In this document: positions 8,993-18,400 of the stretch, one piece after another | How positions within the stretch are numbered: position 1 is the stretch's first letter | How the letters are laid out: the number at the start of each line of letters is the position of its first letter | Assembly: GCF_000420165.1 (NCBI RefSeq) | Contig: NZ_ATUK01000002.1 | Location: 27,485-91,484, forward strand | Length of the DNA stretch: 64,000 bases | Reading direction: 5' to 3' | Source: Thioalkalivibrio sp. AKL19 | GTDB taxonomy: Bacteria > Pseudomonadota > Gammaproteobacteria > Ectothiorhodospirales > Ectothiorhodospiraceae | Made by a program: the position numbers and the translations under genes | Notes under the pieces: model-generated | What the model was told of the DNA's origin: nothing | What the model saw: only the letters and a program-made list of their open reading frames with translations | Databases searched by the model: none

Positions 8993-9529
8993 GTGGTGGA
9001 ACAGCCCGAAGCCCGGCGTGTGTTCCTGGCCCTGTGGCCCGACGAGGGCACGCGCGAGGCCTTGCATCGACTGGGGCGCTCGCTGGGCGGTGACGGACGA
9101 CCGGTCCCGCGCGATCACCTGCACCTGACGCTGGCCTTCGCCGGGACGGTCCCGGCCAGACAGGCCGACTGCCTGGCCAGTCGCATCCCGGAACTCGCCT
9201 GCGCCCCGCTCGAGCTGGCCCTGGATCGCCTGGGCCACTTCGCGAGGCCACGCATCACCTGGATCGGGCCCGGCGAACCGCCGGCGGACCTGCTGGCCCT
9301 CGCCGATCGCGCGCATGCCCTGTGCCGCGAATGCGGGATCGACACCGGCCCGCCACGCCCGTTCCGGCCCCATGTATCCCTGCGGCGCCACGCGGCACCC
9401 CCCGCCCGCGAACGCATCGAACAACCGCTGCGCTGGCGGGCCGACACGATTGTGCTGATCGAATCGGGCCGCAACGGGCATCCCGGACCCTACCGGATTC
9501 TCGCCCGCACTCCGGTAACCGCGGGTTAA
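8993..9529 (+). CDS. thpR: RNA 2',3'-cyclic phosphodiesterase (2'-5' RNA ligase family)
   Basis: A 178-residue 2H phosphoesterase. The two catalytic H-x-T/S-x signatures are present: HLTL at residues 44-47 and HVSL at 127-130, in the expected spacing for ThpR/LigT. Family members open 2',3'-cyclic phosphates on RNA and can reversibly ligate tRNA half-molecules. Translation starts at a GTG at 8993 (a second GTG follows directly), 10 bases after cbrB, so it is likely read from the cbr transcript. Its stop overlaps, tail to tail by four bases, the stop of the secreted low-complexity protein on the other strand. The in vivo RNA substrate is unknown. Confidence 0.87.
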   Translation: MVEQPEARRVFLALWPDEGTREALHRLGRSLGGDGRPVPRDHLHLTLAFAGTVPARQADCLASRIPELACAPLELALDRLGHFARPRITWIGPGEPPADLLALADRAHALCRECGIDTGPPRPFRPHVSLRRHAAPPARERIEQPLRWRADTIVLIESGRNGHPGPYRILARTPVTAG

Positions 9530-10086
9530 TCGAGCGGCGGCAGGTTATCCGTCGCCGAAGGGTCCGCCGGCTCGGCGGGATCTGCGGGCTCGGCCGGCCG
9601 TGTTCCGGTGTCCGGTTGCGTCGGGGTCCCGTCGCCCAGCGGCGGGGCATCCTCGCCCCGAGGCTGACGCTGCTGCCCCAGTGGCGGGGCATCCTGGGGC
9701 TGACCCTGTCCTTGCGGCTGGCCCTGGCCTCCCGGTGGCTGGCCCTGCCCCTGGGGCGCGGTGGGCGCGCCGCCCTGACCCGGCGCCGGCTGGCCGCCGC
9801 GCTCCATCTGGCCGGGGGGGTGCTGCCCCTGCGGCTGGCCGGGGGCCTCCTGGGGCTGCCCCGGGGGCATGCCCTGCCCACGCTCCTGGCCCTGGCCGCG
9901 TGGCATACCGCCCTGCCCCGGCACGTCCTGCCCGCCCGCCGGCGGGGCACCCCGCTCGGCGGGCGGCGTGCCCTGCCCCATGCCACCATGATGGTCGTCA
10001 TGTTGCGGGGCCTGCGCATGGGCTGCGCCAACGGCGAAGAGGGCACCGAGGGCGATGGTCAATGCCGTACTGCGAAATCTCGTCAT
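9526..10086 (-). CDS. Secreted Pro/Gln/Gly-rich low-complexity protein
   Basis: A 186-residue protein with a clear signal peptide (basic MTRFR, a hydrophobic core, cleavage after AHA near residue 24). A short His/Asp patch (QHDDHHGG) follows, and then about 130 residues dominated by Pro, Gln and Gly in GQPQ/GQGQP-type repeats. The C-terminus carries a PAEPADPAEPADP repeat. It has no Cys and no recognisable domain. A clean AAGGAG ribosome-binding site lies seven bases before the ATG at 10086, which supports expression. It is transcribed in the same direction as the sbtA pair and lies downstream of it after a 141-base gap that contains a small GTGAAG/CTTCAC hairpin. It should be exported and largely disordered. 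I do not recognise a function. Confidence 0.6.
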   Translation of the reverse strand: MTRFRSTALTIALGALFAVGAAHAQAPQHDDHHGGMGQGTPPAERGAPPAGGQDVPGQGGMPRGQGQERGQGMPPGQPQEAPGQPQGQHPPGQMERGGQPAPGQGGAPTAPQGQGQPPGGQGQPQGQGQPQDAPPLGQQRQPRGEDAPPLGDGTPTQPDTGTRPAEPADPAEPADPSATDNLPPLD

Positions 10087-10227
10087 GGAAAAACTCCTTG
10101 CGGGCGTTAAGCCATTCGTTCAGGGCCCGTAATAGCAGCCACCCACCGCAGCCCCCAAGGACCACACTCGAGTTCCCCGGCGTTTCGTGAAGCACTTCAC
10201 TTCATGAGAGACGCCTGCGCGGCCGGA

Positions 10228-10518
10228 TCAGTTCTTCAGCGCGACCGGAATGGTGAACATCAGCAGTCCATAGTCGGTCTCGTACTGTTCCTTGAACCGG
10301 GCCGCGATACGGTCGCACAGATCGGCCGAGGCCACGACCTCCAGCTTGATGTTGCCCCCGGCCCGCCAGTTGCCCCGGCGCTTGCCGTGCCGTCCCCAGC
10401 CACGTGCATCGGTGACGGTGTAGCCGGCCGCCCCCATGGCGCGCACCTCGTCGATCAGCATCTCTTCGAGGATCGCCTCGGCCACCACCGTCAGCAGGTG
10501 CATGTCATCGGATTGCAT
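10228..10518 (-). CDS. PII-like protein paired with SbtA (SbtB-type)
   Basis: A 96-residue protein with the ferredoxin-like beta-alpha-beta layout of PII proteins. A basic, Gly-rich loop (ARGWGRHGKRRGNWRAGG, about 39-56) sits where the T-loop is expected. It lies 4 bases downstream of sbtA in the same direction, the arrangement of cyanobacterial and proteobacterial sbtA-sbtB pairs. In those, SbtB binds adenine nucleotides and gates the transporter. The protein lacks the CGPxGC C-terminal redox motif seen in some SbtB proteins. The start at 10518 gives MQSDDMHLL; an ATG five codons later is an alternative. Identity rests on synteny plus fold pattern. Confidence 0.75.
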   Translation of the reverse strand: MQSDDMHLLTVVAEAILEEMLIDEVRAMGAAGYTVTDARGWGRHGKRRGNWRAGGNIKLEVVASADLCDRIAARFKEQYETDYGLLMFTIPVALKN

Positions 10519-10522
10519 CGAG

Positions 10523-11470
10523 CTAGCCTCCCAGCGAATAGAGGGTCTGGGCCATCCAGAAATACAGCGGCACGCCCACGAAGATATTGAACGGGAATGT
10601 CACCCCCAGCGAGGCGCCGATCGACAGCGCGGGATTGGCCTTGGGGACCGCGATACGCATGGCGGCCGGTGCCGCGATATACGACGCACTGGCGTACAGC
10701 GTGGCGAGCAACAGCGTCCCGCCGATCGACATCCCCAGCGCATAGCCCAGCAGCGTCCCCAGCACCGCCGATACGATCGGCATCAGAATCGCGAAGACGA
10801 CCAGGAACAGCCCGTACTGGCGCACGTCCGCGATACGGCTGGAGGCCACCAGCCCCATCTCCAGAAGGAACAGCGCCAGTACCCCCTTGAACAGGTCAAA
10901 GAACATCGGCTCCAGCGGCTCGATGTGCACCGGGCCGGCGATGAAGCCAATCACCAGGCCGCCGGCCAGCAGGAAGATGCTCTTGCCGAAGAAGACCTCG
11001 TGCAGGGTCTGGCCCCAGCGGGCAGGACCCTTGCTGCCCATGCGCGCCAGCAGGATCCCGATAATCAGCGCCGGCATCTCCAGCAGCACGAGGAACACCA
11101 CCATGTGGCCCTCGTAATCGAGATCGCGGGACGCCAGGAAGGCCACCGCCACGGAGAAGGTCACCACCGAGACCGAGCCGTAATGCGCGGCGATGGAGGC
11201 GGAGTCGGCCCGCGGCATGCGGCCCAGCCAGCGAAGGACGGGAAACGCGATCAGCGGGATCAGCGAACCCACGGCAAGCACCGCGAGGCCGGGCAGCAGG
11301 AGTGGAAGCAGCTCGCTTTCCGCCAGCTTCACCCCGCCCATCAGGCCAATCGCCAGCAACAGGTAGATCGACAGCGCCTCGTAGATCGCCATCGGGATCT
11401 TCAGATCCGACTTGGCGAGCCCGGCAATCGCGCCCAGCAGGAAGAACAGTACGACCGGATCGAATGCCAT
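10523..11470 (-). CDS. sbtA: Sodium-dependent bicarbonate transporter SbtA
   Basis: A 315-residue polytopic membrane protein of the SbtA family (PF05982), with about ten helices in two inverted halves. Family landmarks include the N-terminal DPVVLFFLLGAIAGL and a mid-protein GSVSVVTFSVAVAFL helix. Such proteins import bicarbonate with sodium and feed a carbon-concentrating mechanism. The ATG at 11470 is chosen because GGAGG lies four bases upstream; a GTG five codons earlier overlaps that Shine-Dalgarno. The PII-like partner follows directly. Sodium coupling suits a soda-lake alkaliphile. A second inorganic-carbon system (dabAB) lies at 15-21 kb. Confidence 0.85.
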   Translation of the reverse strand: MAFDPVVLFFLLGAIAGLAKSDLKIPMAIYEALSIYLLLAIGLMGGVKLAESELLPLLLPGLAVLAVGSLIPLIAFPVLRWLGRMPRADSASIAAHYGSVSVVTFSVAVAFLASRDLDYEGHMVVFLVLLEMPALIIGILLARMGSKGPARWGQTLHEVFFGKSIFLLAGGLVIGFIAGPVHIEPLEPMFFDLFKGVLALFLLEMGLVASSRIADVRQYGLFLVVFAILMPIVSAVLGTLLGYALGMSIGGTLLLATLYASASYIAAPAAMRIAVPKANPALSIGASLGVTFPFNIFVGVPLYFWMAQTLYSLGG

Positions 11471-11669
11471 TGCGCCTCCGTCCACGTTGCAGGCACGACA
11501 TTTCCTGCGGTTTGCCTTGGTATCGTAGGCGAGACCGGGGCCGGAGGAAACCGCCGAACCACCCCGCCCGCGCCCGGCAGGCCCGGATCACGGCCACCTC
11601 GCCGGACCGTCATCTGCGCGATCCACTGAGCTACGCTCGGGAGAAGGGGCTCTTCAAGAGGACAACCGC

Positions 11670-12248
11670 ATGACCCGAATCCTGATCCTGCAGGGCCACC
11701 CGGACCCGGCCGGGGGTCATCTCGACCACGCCCTGGCCGACGCCTACCGCGAGGGGGCCGAACAAGGCGGCCTCGCGGTGGACACCTACACCATCGCCCA
11801 CCGCGACTTCCCGCTGCTCAAGAGCCAGGCCGAATTCCTCGACGAGACGATTCCGCCCGCCATCCTGGAGGCCCAGGAGCTGATCGAGACCGCCCACCAC
11901 ATCGTCCTGGTCTACCCGCTCTGGCTGGGCGACATGCCGGCCGTGGTGAAGGGATTCCTCGAGCAGACTCTGCGGCCATCCTTTGTCGCCGATGGCGACA
12001 TGAACCGCCTGCGCCACACGCGGCTCAAGGGCCGGTCGGTTCGCATCGTCGTGACCATGGGCATGCCGGCCCTCGCCTACCGCTGGTGGTTCGGCGCCCA
12101 CAGCCTGAAGAGCCTCGAGCGCAACGTCCTGCGCTTCTGCGGTTTCGGCCCCGTCCGCCACACCCTGATCGGTCTAAATGGCGGTGACGCCGCCGCCCGC
12201 GAGCGCTGGCTGAATCGCCTGCGCGAACTCGGCCGCCAGGGGCAGTAA
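11670..12248 (+). CDS. NAD(P)H-dependent oxidoreductase, flavodoxin fold (NQO1/MdaB-like)
   Basis: A 192-residue protein of the flavodoxin_2 family. The N-terminal ILILQGHPDPAGGHL is the FMN/FAD phosphate loop, and YPLWLGDMPAVVKGFLEQ is the conserved active-site segment of NAD(P)H:quinone oxidoreductases and KefF-like subunits. It probably performs two-electron reduction of quinones or related electrophiles in the cytoplasm. The ATG at 11670 follows an AGAGGA ribosome-binding site. The gene stands alone, divergent from sbtA and convergent with pgpA. The natural substrate cannot be read from sequence; a KefC-regulatory role is possible, but no kef gene is nearby. Confidence 0.8.
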   Translation: MTRILILQGHPDPAGGHLDHALADAYREGAEQGGLAVDTYTIAHRDFPLLKSQAEFLDETIPPAILEAQELIETAHHIVLVYPLWLGDMPAVVKGFLEQTLRPSFVADGDMNRLRHTRLKGRSVRIVVTMGMPALAYRWWFGAHSLKSLERNVLRFCGFGPVRHTLIGLNGGDAAARERWLNRLRELGRQGQ

Positions 12249-12335
12249 TCCCCCGCGTCAGGCCGGTAGATCCGGCGGCGGCGGGGTGGCCGGCTCGGGG
12301 CAATCGGACGGGGCCGGCATCGTGCAGTGCTCCCC

Positions 12336-12857
12336 CTACGCCTCGACCACCAGCTGCTGGAACAGTCCGCCCAGGATCACCAGGGCAAAGCCCGCGTACA
12401 GGCCGGCGACCACGTCGTCCATCATGATGCCGTGGCCGTCCTGCCACTTGTGGTCGAAGTAGTTCGCGGGCCAGGGCTTGAGGATGTCGAACACCCGGAA
12501 CAGCAGGAAGCCGACAACCACCCACATGAGTCCCGCCGGCGCGAAGGCCAGCGTGATCAGCATGCCCGCCCATTCATCCCAGACGATGCCGGGATGATCG
12601 TGCACCCCCAGCTTGCGCGCGCTCTCGCCGCAGATGTGGAACCCGGCCATCACCACGATCACGGTGATCGCGATATAGGCCCATTCGGGGAAATTCATGA
12701 TCGCGAAGTACAGCACCAGCGCGCCCAGCGAACCGGTGGTCCCCGGGGCCCAGCGCGACAGACCACTGCCGAAACCGAACGCCAGCAGGTGGATCGGATC
12801 GCCGAAAACGGTCTTCGCCGACGGCATCTGCGGTTTGCGGATCTTCTGCTCCGACAT
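12336..12857 (-). CDS. pgpA: Phosphatidylglycerophosphatase A
   Basis: A 173-residue inner-membrane phosphatase that removes the terminal phosphate of phosphatidylglycerol-phosphate. The PgpA signature is complete: GTTGSLGAL near the N-terminus, IVWDEWAGM in the middle, and KPWPANYFDHKWQDGHGIMMDDVVAG split into its conserved acidic halves. About four membrane helices are visible. It lies 13 bases downstream of thiL, giving the widespread ribH-nusB-thiL-pgpA order, and ends the minus-strand operon. The downstream gap to the convergent oxidoreductase gene (12249-12335) is GC-rich with no T-tract terminator. Confidence 0.93.
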   Translation of the reverse strand: MSEQKIRKPQMPSAKTVFGDPIHLLAFGFGSGLSRWAPGTTGSLGALVLYFAIMNFPEWAYIAITVIVVMAGFHICGESARKLGVHDHPGIVWDEWAGMLITLAFAPAGLMWVVVGFLLFRVFDILKPWPANYFDHKWQDGHGIMMDDVVAGLYAGFALVILGGLFQQLVVEA

Positions 12858-12870
12858 GGCTCCCCTGTCC

Positions 12871-13881
12871 CTAGTGTTTTTCGGTGTCCGCGAAATGATC
12901 GTGGCCCGCCCGCGCCACGTCCAGTCGCTGCCCGTCCGTGTCCTCGACGACCACCTCGTCGCCGGTGGTGCATTCCCCGATCACCGTCAGCGGTACATCG
13001 ACGCTGAACGCCAGCAGATCGAGTGACTCTCCCGCCGGGAGGGCGAACAGCAGTTCGTAATCCTCGCCACCGCCGAGCGCGTGGTCGCGCGCCTGCGCAT
13101 CGGGCACCTCTGCCAGCAACGGATCGCGGGGGATCGCCGGCCAGTCGATCCGCGCCCCACAACCCGAGGCCGCACACAGATGCCCCAGGTCCGCCAGCAG
13201 GCCGTCGGAGATGTCGATCGCCGCGCGGGCCCGGTTGCGCAGGCCGCGCCCCAGTGCCAACCGTGCCCGGGGCCAGAACAGCCGCTCGCAGGCCGGATCA
13301 CCGGCATCGGCGGGCGGCATGTCACCTGCGACGCCCCGCGCCCGCCGGGCGGTCTCGTGGGTCAGCCCGAAGGCCGCCCCACCCAGCGCACCGGAGACCA
13401 CAAGACGATCCCCGGGCCGGGCGCCGTCACGCCGCAGGGCCTGGCCCGCGGGCACGGCCCCCAGCACGGTCACGCTGATCGCCAGCGGGCCGCGGTTGGT
13501 ATCCCCGCCGACCAGCGGAATCCCGGCCTCCCCGGCCAGGGCCAGGAAGCCCTCGCTGAAGCCCGCGAGCCAGCCATGATCCACCCGTGGCAGGGTCAGC
13601 GACAGCACGGCGCCCAGCGGGTCGGCGCCCATCGCCGCCAGGTCGCTGAGGTTGGAAGCCAGGGCCTTGTGGCCGACGCTCGCCGGGGGGTGATCGGGAA
13701 AGAAGTGGGTGCCCTCGACCAGGGTATCGACGGTGACGACCAGTTCGTGGCCGCCCGGAATGCCCAGCAGGGCGGCGTCGTCGCCGATACCAAGCCGGAC
13801 GCCTTCGGCAGACGCTGCGGCCGCCGCAGGCGCGCCGAAATAGCGCCGGATCAGCTCGAACTCGGAATCGGGGCCGGTCAT
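12871..13881 (-). CDS. thiL: Thiamine-monophosphate kinase
   Basis: A 336-residue enzyme that phosphorylates thiamine monophosphate to the active cofactor thiamine diphosphate. Typical AIRS-superfamily features are seen: the acidic metal site GIGDDAALL, DTLVEGTHFF, the LASNLSDLAAMGA segment, GGDTNRG and AIDISDGLLADLGH. The ATG at 13881 is taken because it precedes SEFELIRRYF, the family N-terminus; the longer in-frame reading overlaps nusB and is unsupported. The gene is 26 bases after nusB and 13 before pgpA, so it is part of the same operon. No THI-box is visible, so control is probably through the operon. Confidence 0.93.
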   Translation of the reverse strand: MTGPDSEFELIRRYFGAPAAAAASAEGVRLGIGDDAALLGIPGGHELVVTVDTLVEGTHFFPDHPPASVGHKALASNLSDLAAMGADPLGAVLSLTLPRVDHGWLAGFSEGFLALAGEAGIPLVGGDTNRGPLAISVTVLGAVPAGQALRRDGARPGDRLVVSGALGGAAFGLTHETARRARGVAGDMPPADAGDPACERLFWPRARLALGRGLRNRARAAIDISDGLLADLGHLCAASGCGARIDWPAIPRDPLLAEVPDAQARDHALGGGEDYELLFALPAGESLDLLAFSVDVPLTVIGECTTGDEVVVEDTDGQRLDVARAGHDHFADTEKH

Positions 13882-13907
13882 GGCCGTGGTGCTGATCCCG
13901 CCCGAGG

Positions 13908-14435
13908 TCAGCGCGGCGCGGAGCGCTCGGGACCGCGCAAGTCGGCGGAGAGCCGGTCCAGCACGCCGTTGATGTAGCGATGCGACTGCTCGGCGCCGTA
14001 GCGCTTGGCGAGATCGACGGCCTCGTTGATCACCACGCGGTAAGGCACCTCGAAGCGCTCGGCCAGCTCCCACTGCCCCAGCCACAGCAGGGCATGCTCC
14101 ACCGGATCGAGCTGATCCAGCGGGCGACCCAGATACGGCTCCATACGGGCATCCAGCGCCTCGCGGTCGCGGGTCACGCCGATCAGGAGTTCGCGGAAGT
14201 ACTCGGCATCGGCCTTGGCGTGTTCCTCGTCGTCGCGGAACTCGGCCAGGATGTCCTTGGGGTGAGCCCCGGTCATCTGCCAGGAATACAGCGCCTGCAT
14301 GGCCCGACGCCGCGCGAACGAGCGCGCATGCCGCGCCCGCTGCTCGGGCGTGCTGCGCGGACGCTTGCCGCGCGAAGCGCCCGCGCCCTTGGCTGCCGGA
14401 CGATCGGATTGGGAGGGATTGCCGGGTTCGGTCAC
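13908..14435 (-). CDS. nusB: Transcription antitermination factor NusB
   Basis: A 175-residue all-helical protein that joins NusE (S10) at boxA in rRNA antitermination. The conserved core ARRRAMQALYSWQMTG starts near residue 41, and YRVVINEAVDLAKRYG and INGVLDRL are the C-terminal signature. The first 40 residues are a basic, Pro/Ser-rich extension longer than in E. coli NusB (139 residues). A GTG at 14435 is the best start; none of the alternatives has a strong ribosome-binding site. The gene lies 23 bases after ribH. The pairing of ribH and nusB is near universal in gammaproteobacteria. Confidence 0.9.
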   Translation of the reverse strand: MTEPGNPSQSDRPAAKGAGASRGKRPRSTPEQRARHARSFARRRAMQALYSWQMTGAHPKDILAEFRDDEEHAKADAEYFRELLIGVTRDREALDARMEPYLGRPLDQLDPVEHALLWLGQWELAERFEVPYRVVINEAVDLAKRYGAEQSHRYINGVLDRLSADLRGPERSAPR

Positions 14436-14458
14436 GTCGGATTCGCGCTCGTGTTCGC

Positions 14459-14944
14459 TCAGGAACCGCCGCGCAGCTTGCGCATCAGGCTGACCATCTC
14501 GATCGCGCCCATCGCGGCATCCGCGCCCTTGTTGCCGGCCTTGGTCCCGGCGCGTTCGATCGCCTGCTCGATGGAGTCGGTCGTCAGCACGCCAAAGCTG
14601 ATCGGCAGGTCCTCGGCCATCTGCACCTGCGCCAGGCCCTTGGCCGCCTCGCCGGCGACGTAGTCGAAATGCGGTGTGGAGCCGCGAATCACGCAGCCCA
14701 GGGCAATCACGCCATCGTACTGCCCGGAGCGCGCCATGGCCTGCGCCGCCAGCGGCAATTCGTAGGCACCCGGCACGCGGGCGATGGTCAGGTTCTTTTC
14801 CTGCGCCCCGTGGCGCTTCAGGGTATCCACCGCGCCTTCCAGCAGGCGCTCGACGATCAGGCTGTTGAAGCGCGCCAGCAGCAGGCCATAACGGTGATCG
14901 GCAACGTCGATGAAGTCGCCTTCCAGGGTCTTGATCTCGGACAT
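14459..14944 (-). CDS. ribH: 6,7-dimethyl-8-ribityllumazine synthase
   Basis: A 161-residue enzyme that condenses the ribityl-amino-uracil with dihydroxybutanone phosphate. Family landmarks are [41 protein letters not shown] with the catalytic His, and [12 protein letters not shown]. The start is the ATG at 14944. It heads ribH-nusB-thiL-pgpA, but the other rib genes (ribD, ribE, ribB) lie 7 kb upstream, separated by the dab cassette. The 209 bases in front of it hold a TACACT -10-like hexamer, so it may have its own promoter. Oligomeric state (60-mer or pentamer) cannot be judged here. Confidence 0.94.
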   Translation of the reverse strand: MSEIKTLEGDFIDVADHRYGLLLARFNSLIVERLLEGAVDTLKRHGAQEKNLTIARVPGAYELPLAAQAMARSGQYDGVIALGCVIRGSTPHFDYVAGEAAKGLAQVQMAEDLPISFGVLTTDSIEQAIERAGTKAGNKGADAAMGAIEMVSLMRKLRGGS

Positions 14945-15153
14945 GGTGTAATTCCGGTTGGGACAAGGCCGGGCCGCACGCCCGGGATGGTGGATACAGG
15001 AAGCCCAGAACGAATCGCGCGTTCGCGGGGATCCCTCCATGTTTCAACGCGCGACATCGGCTCGGGCGTGATCGTGCGATGGGTTCAGAACCGCCCTAGT
15101 GTAGCGCACCCGGAGCAGGCATCGTAGGACCCGGGCGAGACAAGCCGGCGCGA

Positions 15154-15480
15154 TCACCCCTTGAACTTCACCAGCCGGCTGACCTGGATATCCGAGATAA
15201 ACACGACGCCGCTGTGCTTGTTGAAGAACGGGGTAAAGCCCTCGAGGATCGGCTCCACCAATTCCTCGGGCACGGCGGCGATGATCATGATCAGTACCTC
15301 GTCCTCGTTGAACATCAGGTGCCCCTCGTGGAACCCCTGGCTCCCCTTTCCGGAGAGGTTGCCGATGATCGTGTAGCCCTTGACGCCGGCCCGGTCGAGC
15401 AGATCGGTGGCAAAGGCCTGGTGCTCACCCTCGAGGATGATCTCGAGCTTTTTCAGTGGATTGAGATTCAGGTCATTCAT
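15154..15480 (-). CDS. PII-like protein of the DAB inorganic-carbon operon
   Basis: A 108-residue PII-superfamily protein. The start KKLEIILEGEHQAFATDLLDRAGVKGYTII is the first strand-helix-strand of PII, and GNLSGKGSQGFHEGH occupies the T-loop position. The canonical uridylylated Tyr and the B-loop of GlnB are not preserved, so it is unlikely to be a nitrogen regulator. Its ATG overlaps the dabA stop by four bases (15477-15480), so it belongs to the dab operon. PII-like genes are often found beside dabA homologues in chemoautotrophs. By analogy with SbtB it may gate uptake in response to an adenine nucleotide or to bicarbonate; that is inference. Confidence 0.75.
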   Translation of the reverse strand: MNDLNLNPLKKLEIILEGEHQAFATDLLDRAGVKGYTIIGNLSGKGSQGFHEGHLMFNEDEVLIMIIAAVPEELVEPILEGFTPFFNKHSGVVFISDIQVSRLVKFKG

Positions 15481-18400
15481 GAAGGGGCCCCCTCCGCAGC
15501 AGATTCGTCAGTTGCATCGCGCCCGGCATCCGGCAGGGCTTCCTCGCGCCACTCGCCCTCCACGAACCGGTATAACCGATCCGTCGCGGGATCCAGGATC
15601 ATGACCAGAATCCAGCCATTGACGACCAGGCTCCTGACCTTGGCGACACCCTCGATCGCCGCACGGGCATGTTCGAAAGGGGCCTCGACCAGGGTCAGCA
15701 GGCGCACCGGGTCATGGTAGGGCCAACCATCCTGCAACACCGTTTGCGAGGGGAGTCCGGTACGCAGGTCACTGAGGTTCCCGGTGATGACGCCCAGGCG
15801 GCAGGCCACGTTGTGGTACACCTTGCTGCCGCTGCCGTAGCGTTCGTTGTCGACCGCCGAAAAGTAGTGCTCCATGTTGATCCACTGGGCGACCACCAGC
15901 GGGCCGGTCAGGATGCTCTCGAGCAGGCGTCCCCGGGGGTCGAGCCGGTAGTCGTAGGAATGCAGGAAGGCTCGGCCCTCGAGGTCCGAGGCCTCGGTCA
16001 GGTGGCGACGCCCGATAATGAAACCGGCGTTGCGCGCCAGTCCCCATTCGGGGCGCACCTGCGCCCAGTCCACGGTGTTGCGCTCGGCGATGCGCGCGGC
16101 CCGGATCGGGTCGGGTTCGGGTGCGCCTTCTGGCAGCAGCGTCGGCACACGCTCGGCCGCACACCGGCGCTTCGCCGCATGCAGCCCGTTGCGCAGACGT
16201 TCCAGGTAGACGAGGTGGCTGGCCGGCAGCAGGTCCAGGTCGTGTAGCTGGATCTGGTCGGAGGTGGTGTTGTGAAACGCCGGCAGGAACCAGGCATCGT
16301 CCGGGATGTGGATGCCCTGCTGTCGTATGCGGCGGCGCACCGCCGGCTTGTTGGCCATGTGCGCGAGGACCCGGGCGCTGACAAGCCCGTGGCTGCCGCC
16401 GCACGCACCGCAGTCGAGTGCCGACTCGTAGGGATTGTTGTGCGAATGGCTGCCGTGGCCCGTGAGGATGACGAAGCGCGAGAACCCTTCGGTCAGGCCG
16501 ATCGAGCGCAGCGCCTGGGCCACGAAGTAGGTCTGTTCCTCGAGCGAGAAGCCAATCCGGCCCAGGCGCTCGAGCTGCATCTGGGCGTAGGAACGGTTGA
16601 TACGATAGTCGCCCTGCAGCGTCCTGATGAACCTGGATTCCGCGCTCTCGCTCAGGGCGAAGTCACGCGCGAACTGGGTCTGCCCCGCGTGGTTCTCCAT
16701 CGCCGCCTCACGCAGTTCGCGAATCATCGCATCGGTGATCGACTCTCGTTCGATACCGAATTCCTTGTGAATCGCCTCGACGATAATCACCCGCTGGAGG
16801 GCACGAACGACCGAGTCCGCCTGCTCGCGGGTGAGCTTGTCGACCAGCAGCCGCGTCGAGGGCTTGTCGGTCTCGATCTTGTGGCGCCAGCGATTGTAGG
16901 CGCGCGGGGCGATGGTCTTGCCGACCAGGTCGAACCCGAACAACAGACCGATCGCCTCCACCGTGAAGTAGGGCGAGAGCACCGAGTGCTTGAGGTCGTG
17001 CAGTAGATGCTCGGCCGACGAGTACAGATCGGTATCCAGCTTTTCGGCGCCCGTGCTCACCTCGAGCACGAGGTTTTTCGGCGTGACCACCACGGGGCAT
17101 AGATGGTCCTCGCTCCCCTTGCCGAGCGCGATGAAACTGACCGGCACGCCGAAGAAGCCGGCAATGCCGTAGGTCTGATAATCGCCGATGGTCTCGAGCT
17201 GGCGGCGGATCCGTTCGGAGCGTACATCGATACAGAACAGCAGTTGCGCGAACGGCCGCTTGGCACGCGGCGCGGGCGGCTCCCAACGCAGCCTGGCGAG
17301 CAGTGAATGGCGATACCCCGCCTCCATGGCCTCCAGCCAGATCATGCCCTCGCGCTTCTCGAACGCGGCCAGTTCGTCGAGCACCCGGCCCAGATGATCC
17401 CGGTCAAGCTGGCGGAAGGCCTCCGGCATGCCGGCGAGTTCCGCCAGATCGTCGAGTGCCCGGGCCTGACGCTCGCTCTCGACGCGGCGCCGGGCCGGCA
17501 CATACCGGCCGAGCAGCGTGGCGACCTCGGCCGGGCGGCCGCGGGCGACGACATCCTCGACGCGCTCGGCCAGCGGCGGGAGCACCACACCGGTAAACAA
17601 CTCGTGGCGCAGGTAGCACTCGGCCGGGCGCTCGGTGATCAGGGTATCGAGCTCGGTTCGGTTGCCGGGCATCCGCCAGCGCGACGCGTGCTCGCGGACG
17701 AGCGCCAGCGCCAGAACCAGGCGAATGGCCAGAAAGTCCACCAGATCGGCGGGATACTCCCGGGCCCAGTAGTAGTGGCTGGTCGTCGCACGCCAGCGGA
17801 TGAAGCCGGCCCAGCCATGCAGGTGGGTCAGTTCGCGCGCAATCAGGTCCGGCCAGGCCTCCTCGGGGATGCCCAGTTCGTCGAGGATGAAGGCGATGAC
17901 CCCCTCGGGCGAATCGGCCTGCCCCACGATCCTGTGCACGTGCAGCCCGCGCAGGAACAACCGCAGATTGCGCCGTGCCAGGCGGCTCCAGGCGGTAAAC
18001 AGCCCCTTCTCCCGGCCCGGCATCTGCCAGGCAGACTGGCCCTCGTCGAAGAAATCCAGGCAGGTCTTGATCAGGAGCTCGTCGAGCGTCTCGCCGGTCC
18101 GGGTACCGAACAGCGCGTCCAGCACCTCGTAAAACGGTCGTTCGGGCGGAAAGGCTCCGCGCAGCTGGTCGGCGAGTGCCTCGACATTCACGCCATGCGG
18201 CGCCTGCGGTGCCTCGCCCGCCAGTGTTGCCGCGACGTCATCGAGACTCGCGAATGCGCGTTGACAGGTTACCGGATCACGGCGGCGGGTCAGCAGGGCA
18301 TGGATCAGCGCGTTGCCGTCGATCGATTGCAGGGCCGGATACTCGCCAACGGTCGCGTGAATGCTGGCCTCCAGCGAATCGCGATCGACCCGCCCAAGGG

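Noticed and set aside
8983..9000. CrcZ-like small RNA after cbrB
   Set aside because: Only ten bases separate cbrB from thpR and there is no A-rich Hfq-target sequence.
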